Under the pieces are notes generated by a model. The model was given only the letters and a program-made list of their open reading frames with translations, had not been told where the DNA came from and made no database searches. A stretch of 8,372 nt of DNA from Acidimicrobiia bacterium. GTDB taxonomy: Bacteria; Actinomycetota; Acidimicrobiia; Acidimicrobiales; Ilumatobacteraceae. The translations under genes were made by a program, and so were the position numbers. Shown one piece after another: positions 1 to 5,510 of this stretch. The DNA is taken from NCBI GenBank assembly GCA_013821025.1, contig JACDHN010000095.1, forward strand, positions 1 through 8,372, written 5' to 3'. Within the stretch, counting starts at the first letter, position 1; every line of letters begins with the position of its first letter.

Positions 1-277
1 GCATCGCTGTTTCGAAGATGCGGTAGTCATCGGGTGCGAGACTGGCACGGACTTGACCGATGCCGTCGCTGTCGGGCCCGATCGACACCATCGAGGCGGC
101 CACGTGTGCGGTATCGGGTTCGGGTTCAGTGGGCGGTGTTGGGTCGCTGGGGTCGTTGGGGTTCATGCGACGGTTGATCTCTTCGTCTGTGGTGAACGGG
201 TACTTGCGTATCACCATCGAGAGTTGTTTCACGGTGAGCAGCTTGCGATCCCCTGCCGTGCAACGAGCTGACGGGCT
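1..277 (-). pseudogene. DUF222 (HNH endonuclease-type) protein fragment, 5' end missing, runs off the left edge
   Basis: The minus strand is open from 277 to the window edge, with an in-frame stop just upstream at 278-280. It reads DRKLLTVKQLSMVIRKYPF, then an acidic Pro/Asp-rich linker, then GPDSDGIGQVRASLAPDDY and FETAM. This resembles the second half of the DUF222 domain of actinobacterial DUF222-HNH proteins: a 'rqL..v..ryPF' helix, a variable linker, then a 'DG..r....L..d....v..Al' strand-helix. Those proteins normally have more than 100 residues before this point, and here that part is absent, so I call a 5'-truncated remnant. An ATG at 164-166 could start a short ORF but would cut through the domain. 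The linker is encoded by degenerate 9-bp repeats at about 141-166. The HNH part would lie left of the window. Family recognition is by eye and moderate. Confidence 0.55.
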
Positions 278-282
278 TCACT

Positions 283-521
283 CCCGCGCTGTGCGGTACT
301 CCGAGCGGACGCAGATCGAGCCGCGGACGTTGATCGTCGCCGGCGAGCACGACCTGTTCACCCCGCTGGAGTGGGCACAACGCCAGCTCAGACGAACCGT
401 CGACGGTGAGCTGGTGGTGGTTCCAGACGGCGGTCATGGTGTCCAGGCCGGCGACGACCCCGTTGCTCGCGACGCAGTCACCGAGTTCTTGTTGCAGCGG
501 CGCTCGGTGCCAGGGTCATAG
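283..521 (+). pseudogene. Alpha/beta hydrolase, C-terminal fragment
   Basis: The plus frame ending at a TAG at 519-521 reads PRTLIVAGEHDLFTP, then DGELVVVPDGGHGVQ, then AVTEFLL. This is the C-terminal signature of alpha/beta-fold hydrolases: a strand followed by G-E-x-D carrying the catalytic acid, and a later GGH carrying the catalytic histidine, before the last helix. The nucleophile elbow (GxSxG), oxyanion region and lid, roughly 180 residues in a full enzyme, are missing. Upstream of about 283 the same frame only runs antisense through the DUF222 remnant. The formal ORF begins at 60, but its first 70 or so residues look like shadow sequence. The fragment cannot be active. Its end overlaps the lepB stop by 6 bp on the opposite strand, with no room for a separate terminator. 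Confidence 0.65.
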
Positions 522-1253
522 CCACTTCCAGCTTCCTGCCGGCCAGAACACGACGAATGCCCTGCCCACGAGATCGTCGTCGTCAATGGCGCCGAGCACG
601 CGGCTGTCCTGCGAACCGGCCCGGTTGTCACCCATCACGAACACGTGATCGTCGGGGACGACCACGGGCTGGAAGTCCGGGTCCGGGCCGCAGTTGCCGG
701 GCGTGACCACCTCCGGGTCGAGGTAGGGCTCCTGCAGCTGGCGGCCGTCGATCACCACCTGGCAACTGCGCATCTCGACCGACTCCCCCGGCAGGCCGAT
801 CACCCGCTTGATCAGATCCCGCTGGGTGGCGCCCTCGAGCTGGTGCAGCACGACCACGTCACCTCGCCGAGGATCATGGAGCCGGTAGGAGAGCTTGTTG
901 ACGAAGACCCGATCGCCGTCCTCCAGCGTGCTGGCCATCGACGTGCCGTCGACCACGAAGTGTGCCAGCACGTACGTGCGGATGAGGAATGCCGCCAGCA
1001 ACGCCACGCCGACGACCACCAGCCAGTCGACGAGCTGCCGCCGCCTCGGGTTCTCGTCCTCGTCCCTATCGCTCTCCTCTGCTTGGTCTCGCTCGCCTGT
1101 CGGCTCGCTCGACCGTGGCTCGTCGCGCTCTGGGGGTTCCTGGAGGGTCTTCATGAGGCCATCGTCGAGCGATTTCGCTTCGGCGCGGGAGGGGTGGAGG
1201 GAGGCTTTCCACTCGGTCAGCTCTTGGAGCGCCTTGCGCTGGTCCTCGTTCAC
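516..1253 (-). CDS. lepB: Signal peptidase I
   Basis: Membrane-bound serine protease (245 aa) that removes signal peptides from exported proteins on the outer face of the membrane. Residues 1-72 are a hydrophilic, strongly acidic cytoplasmic segment. One membrane helix follows at about 73-92. Then come the family boxes: VVDGTSM with catalytic Ser105, DRVFVNKLSYR, RGDVVV, DLIKRVIGLPGE with catalytic Lys149, and VFVMGDNR with a downstream SQDSR (about 205-218). Cys164 and Cys188 lie in the extracytoplasmic region and could form a disulfide. The only usable upstream start is a GTG at 1251-1253, since the frame is closed at 1290; no good Shine-Dalgarno precedes it. It begins 22 bp after the pafA stop on the same strand, so it is probably co-transcribed and perhaps translationally coupled. 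The next ATG (residue 34) would only shorten the non-conserved tail. Length is normal for actinobacterial LepB. Confidence 0.95.
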   Translation of the reverse strand: MNEDQRKALQELTEWKASLHPSRAEAKSLDDGLMKTLQEPPERDEPRSSEPTGERDQAEESDRDEDENPRRRQLVDWLVVVGVALLAAFLIRTYVLAHFVVDGTSMASTLEDGDRVFVNKLSYRLHDPRRGDVVVLHQLEGATQRDLIKRVIGLPGESVEMRSCQVVIDGRQLQEPYLDPEVVTPGNCGPDPDFQPVVVPDDHVFVMGDNRAGSQDSRVLGAIDDDDLVGRAFVVFWPAGSWKWL

Positions 1254-1275
1254 GAAGCGGACACGGTAGCGGGGC

Positions 1276-2634
1276 TCAGAGCGACTCGATCAGTCGTTCG
1301 ACGCGCTCGTCGCGGCTGCGGAAGGGGTCCTTGACCAGCACGGTGCGCTGCGCTTGGTCGTTGAGTTTGAGGTGCACCCAATCGACGGTGTAGTCGCGAC
1401 GACGCTCCTTGGCCCTGCGCACGAACTCGCCACGCAGCCTCGCCCGCGTGGTCTGGGGTGGGACGTCGATCGCCGTCTCGATGTCGGCGTCGGTACACAC
1501 CCGCTCGACCAGGCCCCGGTCCTGCAGCTTGTAGAACGGACTGCGATGCCGTGACACATCGTGGTACTGCAGGTCGAGGAGCTGCACCCGCGGGTGGCCG
1601 AGCGGCAGGTCGTGGCGCGCCCGGAACGCCTCGATGAGTCGGTGCTTGATGACCCAGTCGACCTCTCGATCGAGCTTCATCGGGTCGCTCTCCAATGCCG
1701 TCATGCAGTGCTCCCACATCTCGAGCGCCCGCTGTTCGAGCGGCGGGAAGCCCTTCGTGTCGGCGTAGCGCAGCGCCCGGTCGAGATACTCCCGCTGCAC
1801 GTCGATGGCGCTCAGGTCGCGCCCGTTGAGCAGGCGGACGGTGCGCCGGCACGTGAGATCATGGCTGATGTCGCGGATGGCGCGGATCGGGTTCTCGAGT
1901 GTCATGTCCCGCAACACGACCGAAGGATCCTCGAGCATCCGCAACATGCACGCCGTCGAGCCCACCTTGAGGAACGTGGAATGCTCGCTCATGTTGGAGT
2001 CACCGACGATCACGTGCAGGCGCCGGTACTTCTCGGCGTCGGCATGCGGCTCGTCGCGGGTGTTGATGATCGGCCGGCTGCGCGTGGTGGCCGAGCTGAC
2101 CCCCTCCCAGATGTGCTCGGCCCGCTGCGAGATCGAGTACGTGGCGCCGCGGGCGGTGTGCAGCACCTTGCCGGCTCCTGCATAGATCTGGCGGGTGACG
2201 AGGAACGGGATCAGCACCTCGCTGTAGTGCCCGAGATCGTCGGCGCGTCGCGTCAGGTAGTTCTCATGGCAGCCGTAGCTGTTGCCCGCCGAGTCGGTGT
2301 TGTTCTTGAACAGGTAGATGGTGCCGCGGATGCTCTCCTCGGCCAGGCGCTGCTCGGCGGATGCCACGAGCCCCTCGACGATCCGCTCCCCTGCCTTGTC
2401 GTGCACGACGACGTCGTAGATCGAGTCACACTCGGGTGTCGCGTACTCGGGGTGCGAGCCAACGTCGAGGTACAGCCGGGCGCCGTTCTGCAGGAACACG
2501 TTGGAACTGCGCCCCCAGCTGACGACGCGACGAAACAGGTAGCGGGCGACCTCGTCGGGGCTGAGCCGGCGCTGGCCCCGCAACGTGCACGTGACGCCGT
2601 ACTCGTTCTCGAGCCCATAGATGCGCCTCGACAT
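1276..2634 (-). CDS. pafA: Pup--protein ligase (proteasome accessory factor A)
   Basis: ATP-dependent ligase that joins the C-terminal glutamate of Pup to lysines of target proteins, marking them for the actinobacterial proteasome. At 452 aa it has the length I recall for the mycobacterial enzyme and, from memory, can be aligned nearly end to end. The nucleotide/Mg site motif GLENEYG is at 7-13 (Glu9). LYLDVGSHPEYAT is at 54-66 and holds the expected catalytic Asp57. Other conserved blocks are LFKNNTDSAGNSYGCHENYL (about 108-127), SQRAEHIWEGVSSATTRSRP, NTRDEPHADAEKYRRLHV, and the C-terminal VDWVHLKLNDQAQRT. These features favour PafA over the paralogous deamidase Dop. The start is an ATG at 2632-2634 with only a weak G-rich stretch upstream. 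lepB follows on the same strand. The usual partners (dop, pup, prcBA) are not in the window; immediately upstream are gene remnants instead. The gene itself looks intact and under selection. Confidence 0.97.
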   Translation of the reverse strand: MSRRIYGLENEYGVTCTLRGQRRLSPDEVARYLFRRVVSWGRSSNVFLQNGARLYLDVGSHPEYATPECDSIYDVVVHDKAGERIVEGLVASAEQRLAEESIRGTIYLFKNNTDSAGNSYGCHENYLTRRADDLGHYSEVLIPFLVTRQIYAGAGKVLHTARGATYSISQRAEHIWEGVSSATTRSRPIINTRDEPHADAEKYRRLHVIVGDSNMSEHSTFLKVGSTACMLRMLEDPSVVLRDMTLENPIRAIRDISHDLTCRRTVRLLNGRDLSAIDVQREYLDRALRYADTKGFPPLEQRALEMWEHCMTALESDPMKLDREVDWVIKHRLIEAFRARHDLPLGHPRVQLLDLQYHDVSRHRSPFYKLQDRGLVERVCTDADIETAIDVPPQTTRARLRGEFVRRAKERRRDYTVDWVHLKLNDQAQRTVLVKDPFRSRDERVERLIESL

Positions 2635-2673
2635 ACCCGCACGCTATCCGTACGGTCCCCCGCCGTGGTGGCG

Positions 2674-2736
2674 TCAGGCGGAAGGCTCGGCCGCCAACTC
2701 GCGCTCGTGCTTGGCGATCATGTCGTCAACGACCTG
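2674..2736. repeat. Left copy of a 63-bp direct repeat (C-terminal tail and stop codon)
   Basis: By direct comparison, 2674-2736 matches 4162-4224 at 57 of 63 positions without gaps, including an uninterrupted 39-bp identity (2693-2731 with 4181-4219). Read on the minus strand it encodes VDDMIAKHERELAAEPSA plus the stop of the HxlR remnant. The right copy encodes the same tail with K for E. Both copies have the same orientation, 1488 bp apart. Confidence 0.93.
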
Positions 2737-2892
2737 CGCACGAGACCGCTCGATCTCTGCCACGTGCTCCATCGCCCAGCGACAGAGTGCCGCGAACGGT
2801 TCGGTGAGGGTCATCCCGAGGGGCGTAAGCGTGTACTCGACGTGCGGGGGGACACGGTCGATCAGGCGCGTCACTACCCGCCCGGAGTGCAC
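2674..2892 (-). pseudogene. HxlR-family transcriptional regulator, C-terminal fragment with a foreign-looking tail
   Basis: The minus frame reads GRVVTRLIDRVPPHVEYTLT, then PLG, then ALCRWAMEHVAEIERSRAQ. This matches the wing and dimerisation helix of HxlR-type winged-helix regulators ('GLvtR....vPPrVEYsLT.lG..L......L..W...H'). The first helices and the DNA-recognition helix (about 50-60 residues) are missing. The frame is closed upstream by a stop at 2911-2913, and the DNA there already belongs to a plus-strand ferritin-like remnant. A GTG at 2890-2892 is the only formal start. The last 18 residues (VDDMIAKHERELAAEPSA) are not typical of HxlR proteins. They match the tail of the LLM enzyme at 4162, encoded by a 63-bp direct repeat. 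The fragment ends 39 bp upstream of pafA. It is unlikely to bind DNA; whether any product is made is unknown. Confidence 0.72.
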
Positions 2893-3414
2893 GTGGAGCT
2901 GATCCCCTTCTCAGAGCGCGCGCTGCGCCACTTCCTGTTCCCGGAGCGACCCGAGGGTGTGGTGCTCGAGGATTCCGTCGGTGCCGAGGGTCTGCGCGAA
3001 GCGCTGGCCCATGCCCAGCCGGCCATGTCGCCGCGGGAGATCGTGCCGCGTGGGCAGCAGTTTGCCGCCGCGCGCCCAGGCGGGATCAGCCGACTTTCGC
3101 TGGAAGGGGCTGGCGAAGATCACCGACCTCGTAGTGCCAAAGCGGCGCTCGAGCTGATCATGGAGCAGGGAGAAGGGGCGCATGGTGATTGGCGCGCCGC
3201 GCACTTCGGGCGATTCCTCGAGGTGCTGCACGAGTACCTGGCGATGCGCGAAGCAGACCCCGATTTCGAGGCCCAATCTGGGTCCGCGGGCGCGTGACGA
3301 TCGCGTCGGCCGATGGCTTTACTCATGAGCGGCGCAACCGCGTCACGCTGTGCCGCTGCGGAGAATCATCCAACAAGCCCTTCTGTGACGGAACGCACGC
3401 CCACATCGGTTTCG
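2872..3414 (+). pseudogene. Ferritin-like / CDGSH iron-sulfur protein gene, 5'-truncated with internal deletions and a frameshift
   Basis: Pieces of one protein family appear in order in three frames. Frame 1 at 2872-3066 gives YPPGVHVELIPFSERALRHF, then FPERPEG and MSPREIVPRGQQFA. Frame 2 at 3065-3130 gives PPRAQAGSADFRW and KITDL. Frame 1 at 3133-3270 gives SAKAALELIMEQGEGAHGDW, then RAAHFGRFLEVL and DPDFE. Frame 3 at 3270-3413 gives GPIWVRG and RNRVTLCRCGESSNKPFCDG followed by TH. The first three pieces fit the ferritin-like domain of large actinobacterial ferritin/CDGSH proteins. The last is a complete CDGSH motif (C-x-C-x2-S-x3-P-x-C-D-G-T-H), which would bind a 2Fe-2S cluster by three Cys and one His. 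Compared with my memory of the family, about 25-30 residues are lost at 3064-3068, one base near 3131-3132, and a larger segment at 3268-3272. The 5' part is missing before 2872, and no stop follows the last motif until well inside the next gene. I infer a decayed, non-functional gene. Confidence 0.78.
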
Positions 3415-3477
3415 CGCCATCCCTCCCCAGATCCGGCCGCAACATGAAACCCCGAATGCCACCACGCCAAGCACGCC

Positions 3478-4146
3478 ATGACCAAGAATCGTGTCGAGGC
3501 GTTTTCCGACGGTGTGCCGGCGATCGTGATAACGCTGCTCGTGCGGGAGCTCGATGTTCCCGACTCCGCACTACCCGGTTCGCTCGCGCACAACCTCGGC
3601 CGGCAATGGCCCAGCTATGCGGCCTACGTCGTCTCGTTCTTGACGATCGGAATCATCTGGATCAACCACCACGCCATGCTTCGGCGTCTCGCCGCTGTCG
3701 ACCACTCGCTGCTCGTGCTCAACCTGCTCCTGCTGCTCACCGTCGGCCTCCTCCGCTTCTCGACCGCGCTCATGGCCGAGTACCTCAATGCCGACCACGG
3801 TAAGAACCTTGCCGCCGTCGTCTACGGCGGGTCCTACCTGGCTATGTCGCTGGCGTTCTTCGCCATGCAGTGGCACCTGCTGTTCGCCAGAAGGCATCTC
3901 CTGCACGAACACATGACCCCCGAGTTGTGTCGGTCCGTCATGCGCCGCAACGGGTTGGGAATAGCGCCGTACATCGTCGCAACACTCGGAGGCATCATCA
4001 GCCCCTATGTGACGCTGATCCTCTGCGGCGCAATTGCAGTGTTCTTCGCGCTGCCTACCACCACGTCCGATGCCGAGTCGGGTATCGATCTCAGCGCGGC
4101 GACGGCGCCAACTCGTCCCGCACGACACGACGAGACGCCAGGCTGA
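3478..4146 (+). CDS. TMEM175-family (DUF1211) integral membrane protein, putative potassium channel
   Basis: A 222-aa polytopic protein of the prokaryotic TMEM175 family, whose studied members form tetrameric K+-permeable channels in the cytoplasmic membrane. The first helix starts with RVEAFSDGVPAIVITLLV (5-22), carrying the family's FSDG signature; a proline sits at residue 14, where a hydrophobic residue is more usual. WINHHAML (61-68) ends helix 2 and matches the W-x-N-H-H element. Further hydrophobic segments lie at about 77-97, 110-133, 160-176 and 178-192, giving the expected six. The ATG at 3478 is the only ATG start in frame after a stop at 3445-3447. It has no visible Shine-Dalgarno sequence and overlaps other-frame sequence running on from the CDGSH remnant. 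The gene ends 15 bp from the convergent LLM gene. It looks intact although it sits between remnants and inside the interval bracketed by the 63-bp repeats. Ion selectivity cannot be read from the sequence. Confidence 0.85.
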   Translation: MTKNRVEAFSDGVPAIVITLLVRELDVPDSALPGSLAHNLGRQWPSYAAYVVSFLTIGIIWINHHAMLRRLAAVDHSLLVLNLLLLLTVGLLRFSTALMAEYLNADHGKNLAAVVYGGSYLAMSLAFFAMQWHLLFARRHLLHEHMTPELCRSVMRRNGLGIAPYIVATLGGIISPYVTLILCGAIAVFFALPTTTSDAESGIDLSAATAPTRPARHDETPG

Positions 4147-4161
4147 ACCGCAACGTGCACG

Positions 4162-4224
4162 TCACGCAGAGGGCTTGGCTGCCAACTCGCGCTCGTGCTT
4201 GGCGATCATGTCGTCAACGGCCTG
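4162..4224. repeat. Right copy of the 63-bp direct repeat (LLM gene 3' end)
   Basis: This is the partner of 2674-2736 (57/63 identical, same orientation). Here it encodes VDDMIAKHERELAAKPSA and the stop of the LLM enzyme. The tail runs on naturally from the preceding helix of that enzyme (PELAARNMQA), so this copy is the better candidate for the native context. Confidence 0.93.
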
Positions 4225-5340
4225 CATGTTGCGCGCCGCCAGCTCAGGGCGGTGGTCCCGGGCGCGCTGGCGAGCGTTGTTCGTGCTCCAGTCCTGACCC
4301 TGGAACTGGGGGAACACCCGCTGGGCGATCAGCTCGTAGCTACGGTGCGTGGCCTCGGGATTCGCCCACTCATGCGCCAGCGTCATGTAACAGCCGAAAC
4401 CGCCGGATTGCTTCTGTAGCCGGTCGATCTGCTCGACGGCGTCGTCGGCCGTACCGATCGACCCGAGTCCCGATTCGTTGACGAACTCGATCAGCTCTTC
4501 GACCGTGGTCCCGTCCCCGACCGCCATCTGGGGGAACGCCGCCGTCTTCTGGAAGTAATCGAACCAGGTTCGGATGCCGAACTCGACGTCGCGACGCGCC
4601 TGCTCACGGGTCTCGGCGATGTGCATCAGCCCGACCAGCCGCCACTTCGCGCGATCCGCAACGGTGCTGAACGTCTCAGCCCGTTCCTCCATCACGCCCC
4701 AGTGCAGACCGAGGGCGTCGAACCCGGCCGACTGGGTGGCGCCGATCGACAACAGGCCGAGGCCGTAGCGACCGGCGAGGCGCGGTCCAGAAGGGGACGC
4801 CACGGCAGGCACCGCCACTTCGAACAGCGGGTCCGAGTAGGGCCGCAGGTGCAGCCGGGCGTCGGTGATGGTCCATGCTTTCGTGTGGCTGGTCACGGGC
4901 TCGTCGCTCGTCAGCAGACGCATGATGACGTCGACGCCCTCTTCCAGCAGTGGTCGGGTCTCGGTGGGGTCGAGCCCCAGCATCAGGGCGTCGGTGGGCA
5001 ACGAGCCCGGCCCGAGCCCGAGCATGAATCGACCTCTCGTCATGTGGTCGAGCTGCACTGCCCGCTCGGCGACCATGAAGGGGTTGTGGTACGCCACGCT
5101 GATCACGCCCGTACCAAGGTGGATGTGCTTCGTCCGTTCGGCGGCGGCGGCGATAAAGAGCTCGGGCGAGGCGATGATCTCGGTGCCGGCGGAGTGGTGT
5201 TCGCCGATCCAGGCCTCGTCCCAACCGAGGCGGTCCAGGTGATCGATCAACTGCAGGTCGCGCTCGATGGCGAGCGTGGGGTTCTCCCCAGCCGGATGGA
5301 ACGGCGCCATGAAGATGCCGAAACGGAGACGGTCGGTCAT
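4162..5340 (-). CDS. LLM-class flavin-dependent oxidoreductase (limonene 1,2-monooxygenase-like)
   Basis: A 392-aa TIM-barrel monooxygenase of the bacterial-luciferase superfamily, using reduced FMN or F420 to oxidise an organic substrate; the substrate is not evident. The start RLRFGIFMAPFHPAGENPTL, the block WIGEHHSAGTEIIASPE (about 45-61), LGTGVISVAYHNP (75-87) and GRFMLGLGPGSLPTDA (103-118) are typical of the limonene 1,2-monooxygenase-like subgroup. The C-terminal half (WFDYFQKTAAFPQM, LGSIGTADDAVEQI, MTLAHEWANPEATHRSYELI) also fits. I place the start at the ATG at 5338-5340 because AGGGGG lies 5 bases before it and the family sequence starts there; an upstream in-frame start at 5385 would add 15 unconserved residues. 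The last 18 residues and stop are shared with the HxlR remnant through the 63-bp repeat. It is divergent from the ABC operon and could share its regulatory region. Any limonene activity is unproven. Confidence 0.93.
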   Translation of the reverse strand: MTDRLRFGIFMAPFHPAGENPTLAIERDLQLIDHLDRLGWDEAWIGEHHSAGTEIIASPELFIAAAAERTKHIHLGTGVISVAYHNPFMVAERAVQLDHMTRGRFMLGLGPGSLPTDALMLGLDPTETRPLLEEGVDVIMRLLTSDEPVTSHTKAWTITDARLHLRPYSDPLFEVAVPAVASPSGPRLAGRYGLGLLSIGATQSAGFDALGLHWGVMEERAETFSTVADRAKWRLVGLMHIAETREQARRDVEFGIRTWFDYFQKTAAFPQMAVGDGTTVEELIEFVNESGLGSIGTADDAVEQIDRLQKQSGGFGCYMTLAHEWANPEATHRSYELIAQRVFPQFQGQDWSTNNARQRARDHRPELAARNMQAVDDMIAKHERELAAKPSA

Positions 5341-5345
5341 GCGTA

Positions 5346-5351
5346 CCCCCT
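5346..5351 (-). promoter_or_regulatory. Ribosome binding site deciding the LLM start
   Basis: On the minus strand AGGGGG is followed by five bases and then the ATG at 5340. It is one of the clearest Shine-Dalgarno sequences in the window and supports this start over the in-frame one at 5385. Confidence 0.8.
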
Positions 5352-5445
5352 GGTGCTGAGACGCCAACGTGTTCACGTGTGGCACCCGCCATCTTCACAC
5401 GGACTGCCGGGGGGCGGTTGCAGAACTCAGTGAGTCCGATCCAAA

Positions 5446-5488
5446 ATTGTCGACAAACGATCGTCGACAATATAGGCTGGCTGTCGAC
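5446..5488. promoter_or_regulatory. GTCGAC-cored operator cluster (putative repressor sites)
   Basis: The perfect inverted repeat ATTGTCGAC-(8 nt)-GTCGACAAT spans 5446-5471. Its left half contains the complete 10-bp palindrome TTGTCGACAA (5447-5456). A third GTCGAC core lies at 5483-5488. The cores are centred at 5451.5, 5465.5 and 5485.5. Short palindromes of the form TTGT..ACAA with a central CG are typical of GntR- or LacI-type repressor operators controlling sugar uptake. Which family binds here cannot be decided from the window, and no regulator gene is present in it. Confidence 0.72.
5447..5476 (+). promoter_or_regulatory. Putative promoter of the sugar ABC operon
   Basis: A candidate -35 TTGTCG (5447-5452) and -10 TATAGG (5471-5476) are separated by 18 bp, each matching the sigma-70 consensus at four of six positions. 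The -35 box lies inside the first operator palindrome and the spacer contains the second core, so a bound repressor would block polymerase. Transcription would begin near 5483, about 28 bases before the start codon. The call rests on consensus match and placement only. Confidence 0.55.
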
Positions 5489-5510
5489 GGATCAGGAACT
5501 GGGGGTCATC

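Larger units (their letters stand above)
5341..5510. other. Divergent intergenic region between the LLM gene and the sugar ABC operon
   Basis: These 170 bp separate the two divergent starts. The LLM-proximal part holds its Shine-Dalgarno sequence, and the operon-proximal part holds the GTCGAC array, a likely promoter and the binding-protein ribosome site. A short perfect palindrome, ACTCAGTGAGT, lies at 5428-5438 or within a few bases of that. No small ORF with convincing coding character is visible. Confidence 0.7.

Noticed and set aside
141..166. Degenerate 9-bp tandem repeats as a possible array
   Set aside because: Three imperfect units only, explained by the Asp/Pro linker codons of the DUF222-like remnant; not a CRISPR or satellite.
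645..1334. Plus-strand ORF of 229 codons antisense to lepB
   Set aside because: It mirrors lepB codons and shows no recognisable domain; lepB on the other strand has complete catalytic motifs.
2911..3276. Minus-strand ORF of 121 codons
   Set aside because: It is opposite the ferritin-like pieces, whose family motifs are strong in plus frames; the minus translation has no coherent motif.
1561..3297. Long plus-strand ORF of 578 codons
   Set aside because: Most of it is antisense to pafA and has the composition of a GC-rich shadow frame. Only its last part (from about 2872) has real protein character, belonging to the ferritin-like remnant.
3189..3803. Plus-strand ORF of 204 codons taken as one gene
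   Set aside because: Only 3270-3413 carries the CDGSH motif. Before it lies a shadow of the ferritin frame, and after 3478 it is an off-frame reading of the TMEM175 gene.
4147..4161. Terminator between the convergent TMEM175 and LLM genes
   Set aside because: Only 15 bp separate the stops, and I see no stem-loop followed by a T run. The ACGTGCACGT palindrome there has no U-rich tail.
5341..5385. Upstream in-frame start for the LLM gene
   Set aside because: The ATG at 5340 has AGGGGG five bases upstream and matches the family N-terminus; the extra 15 residues are unconserved.
5379..5510. Upstream in-frame start for the substrate-binding protein
   Set aside because: It would place 44 unrelated residues before a clear lipoprotein signal and run through the operator and promoter. 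The ATG at 5511 has its own ribosome site.
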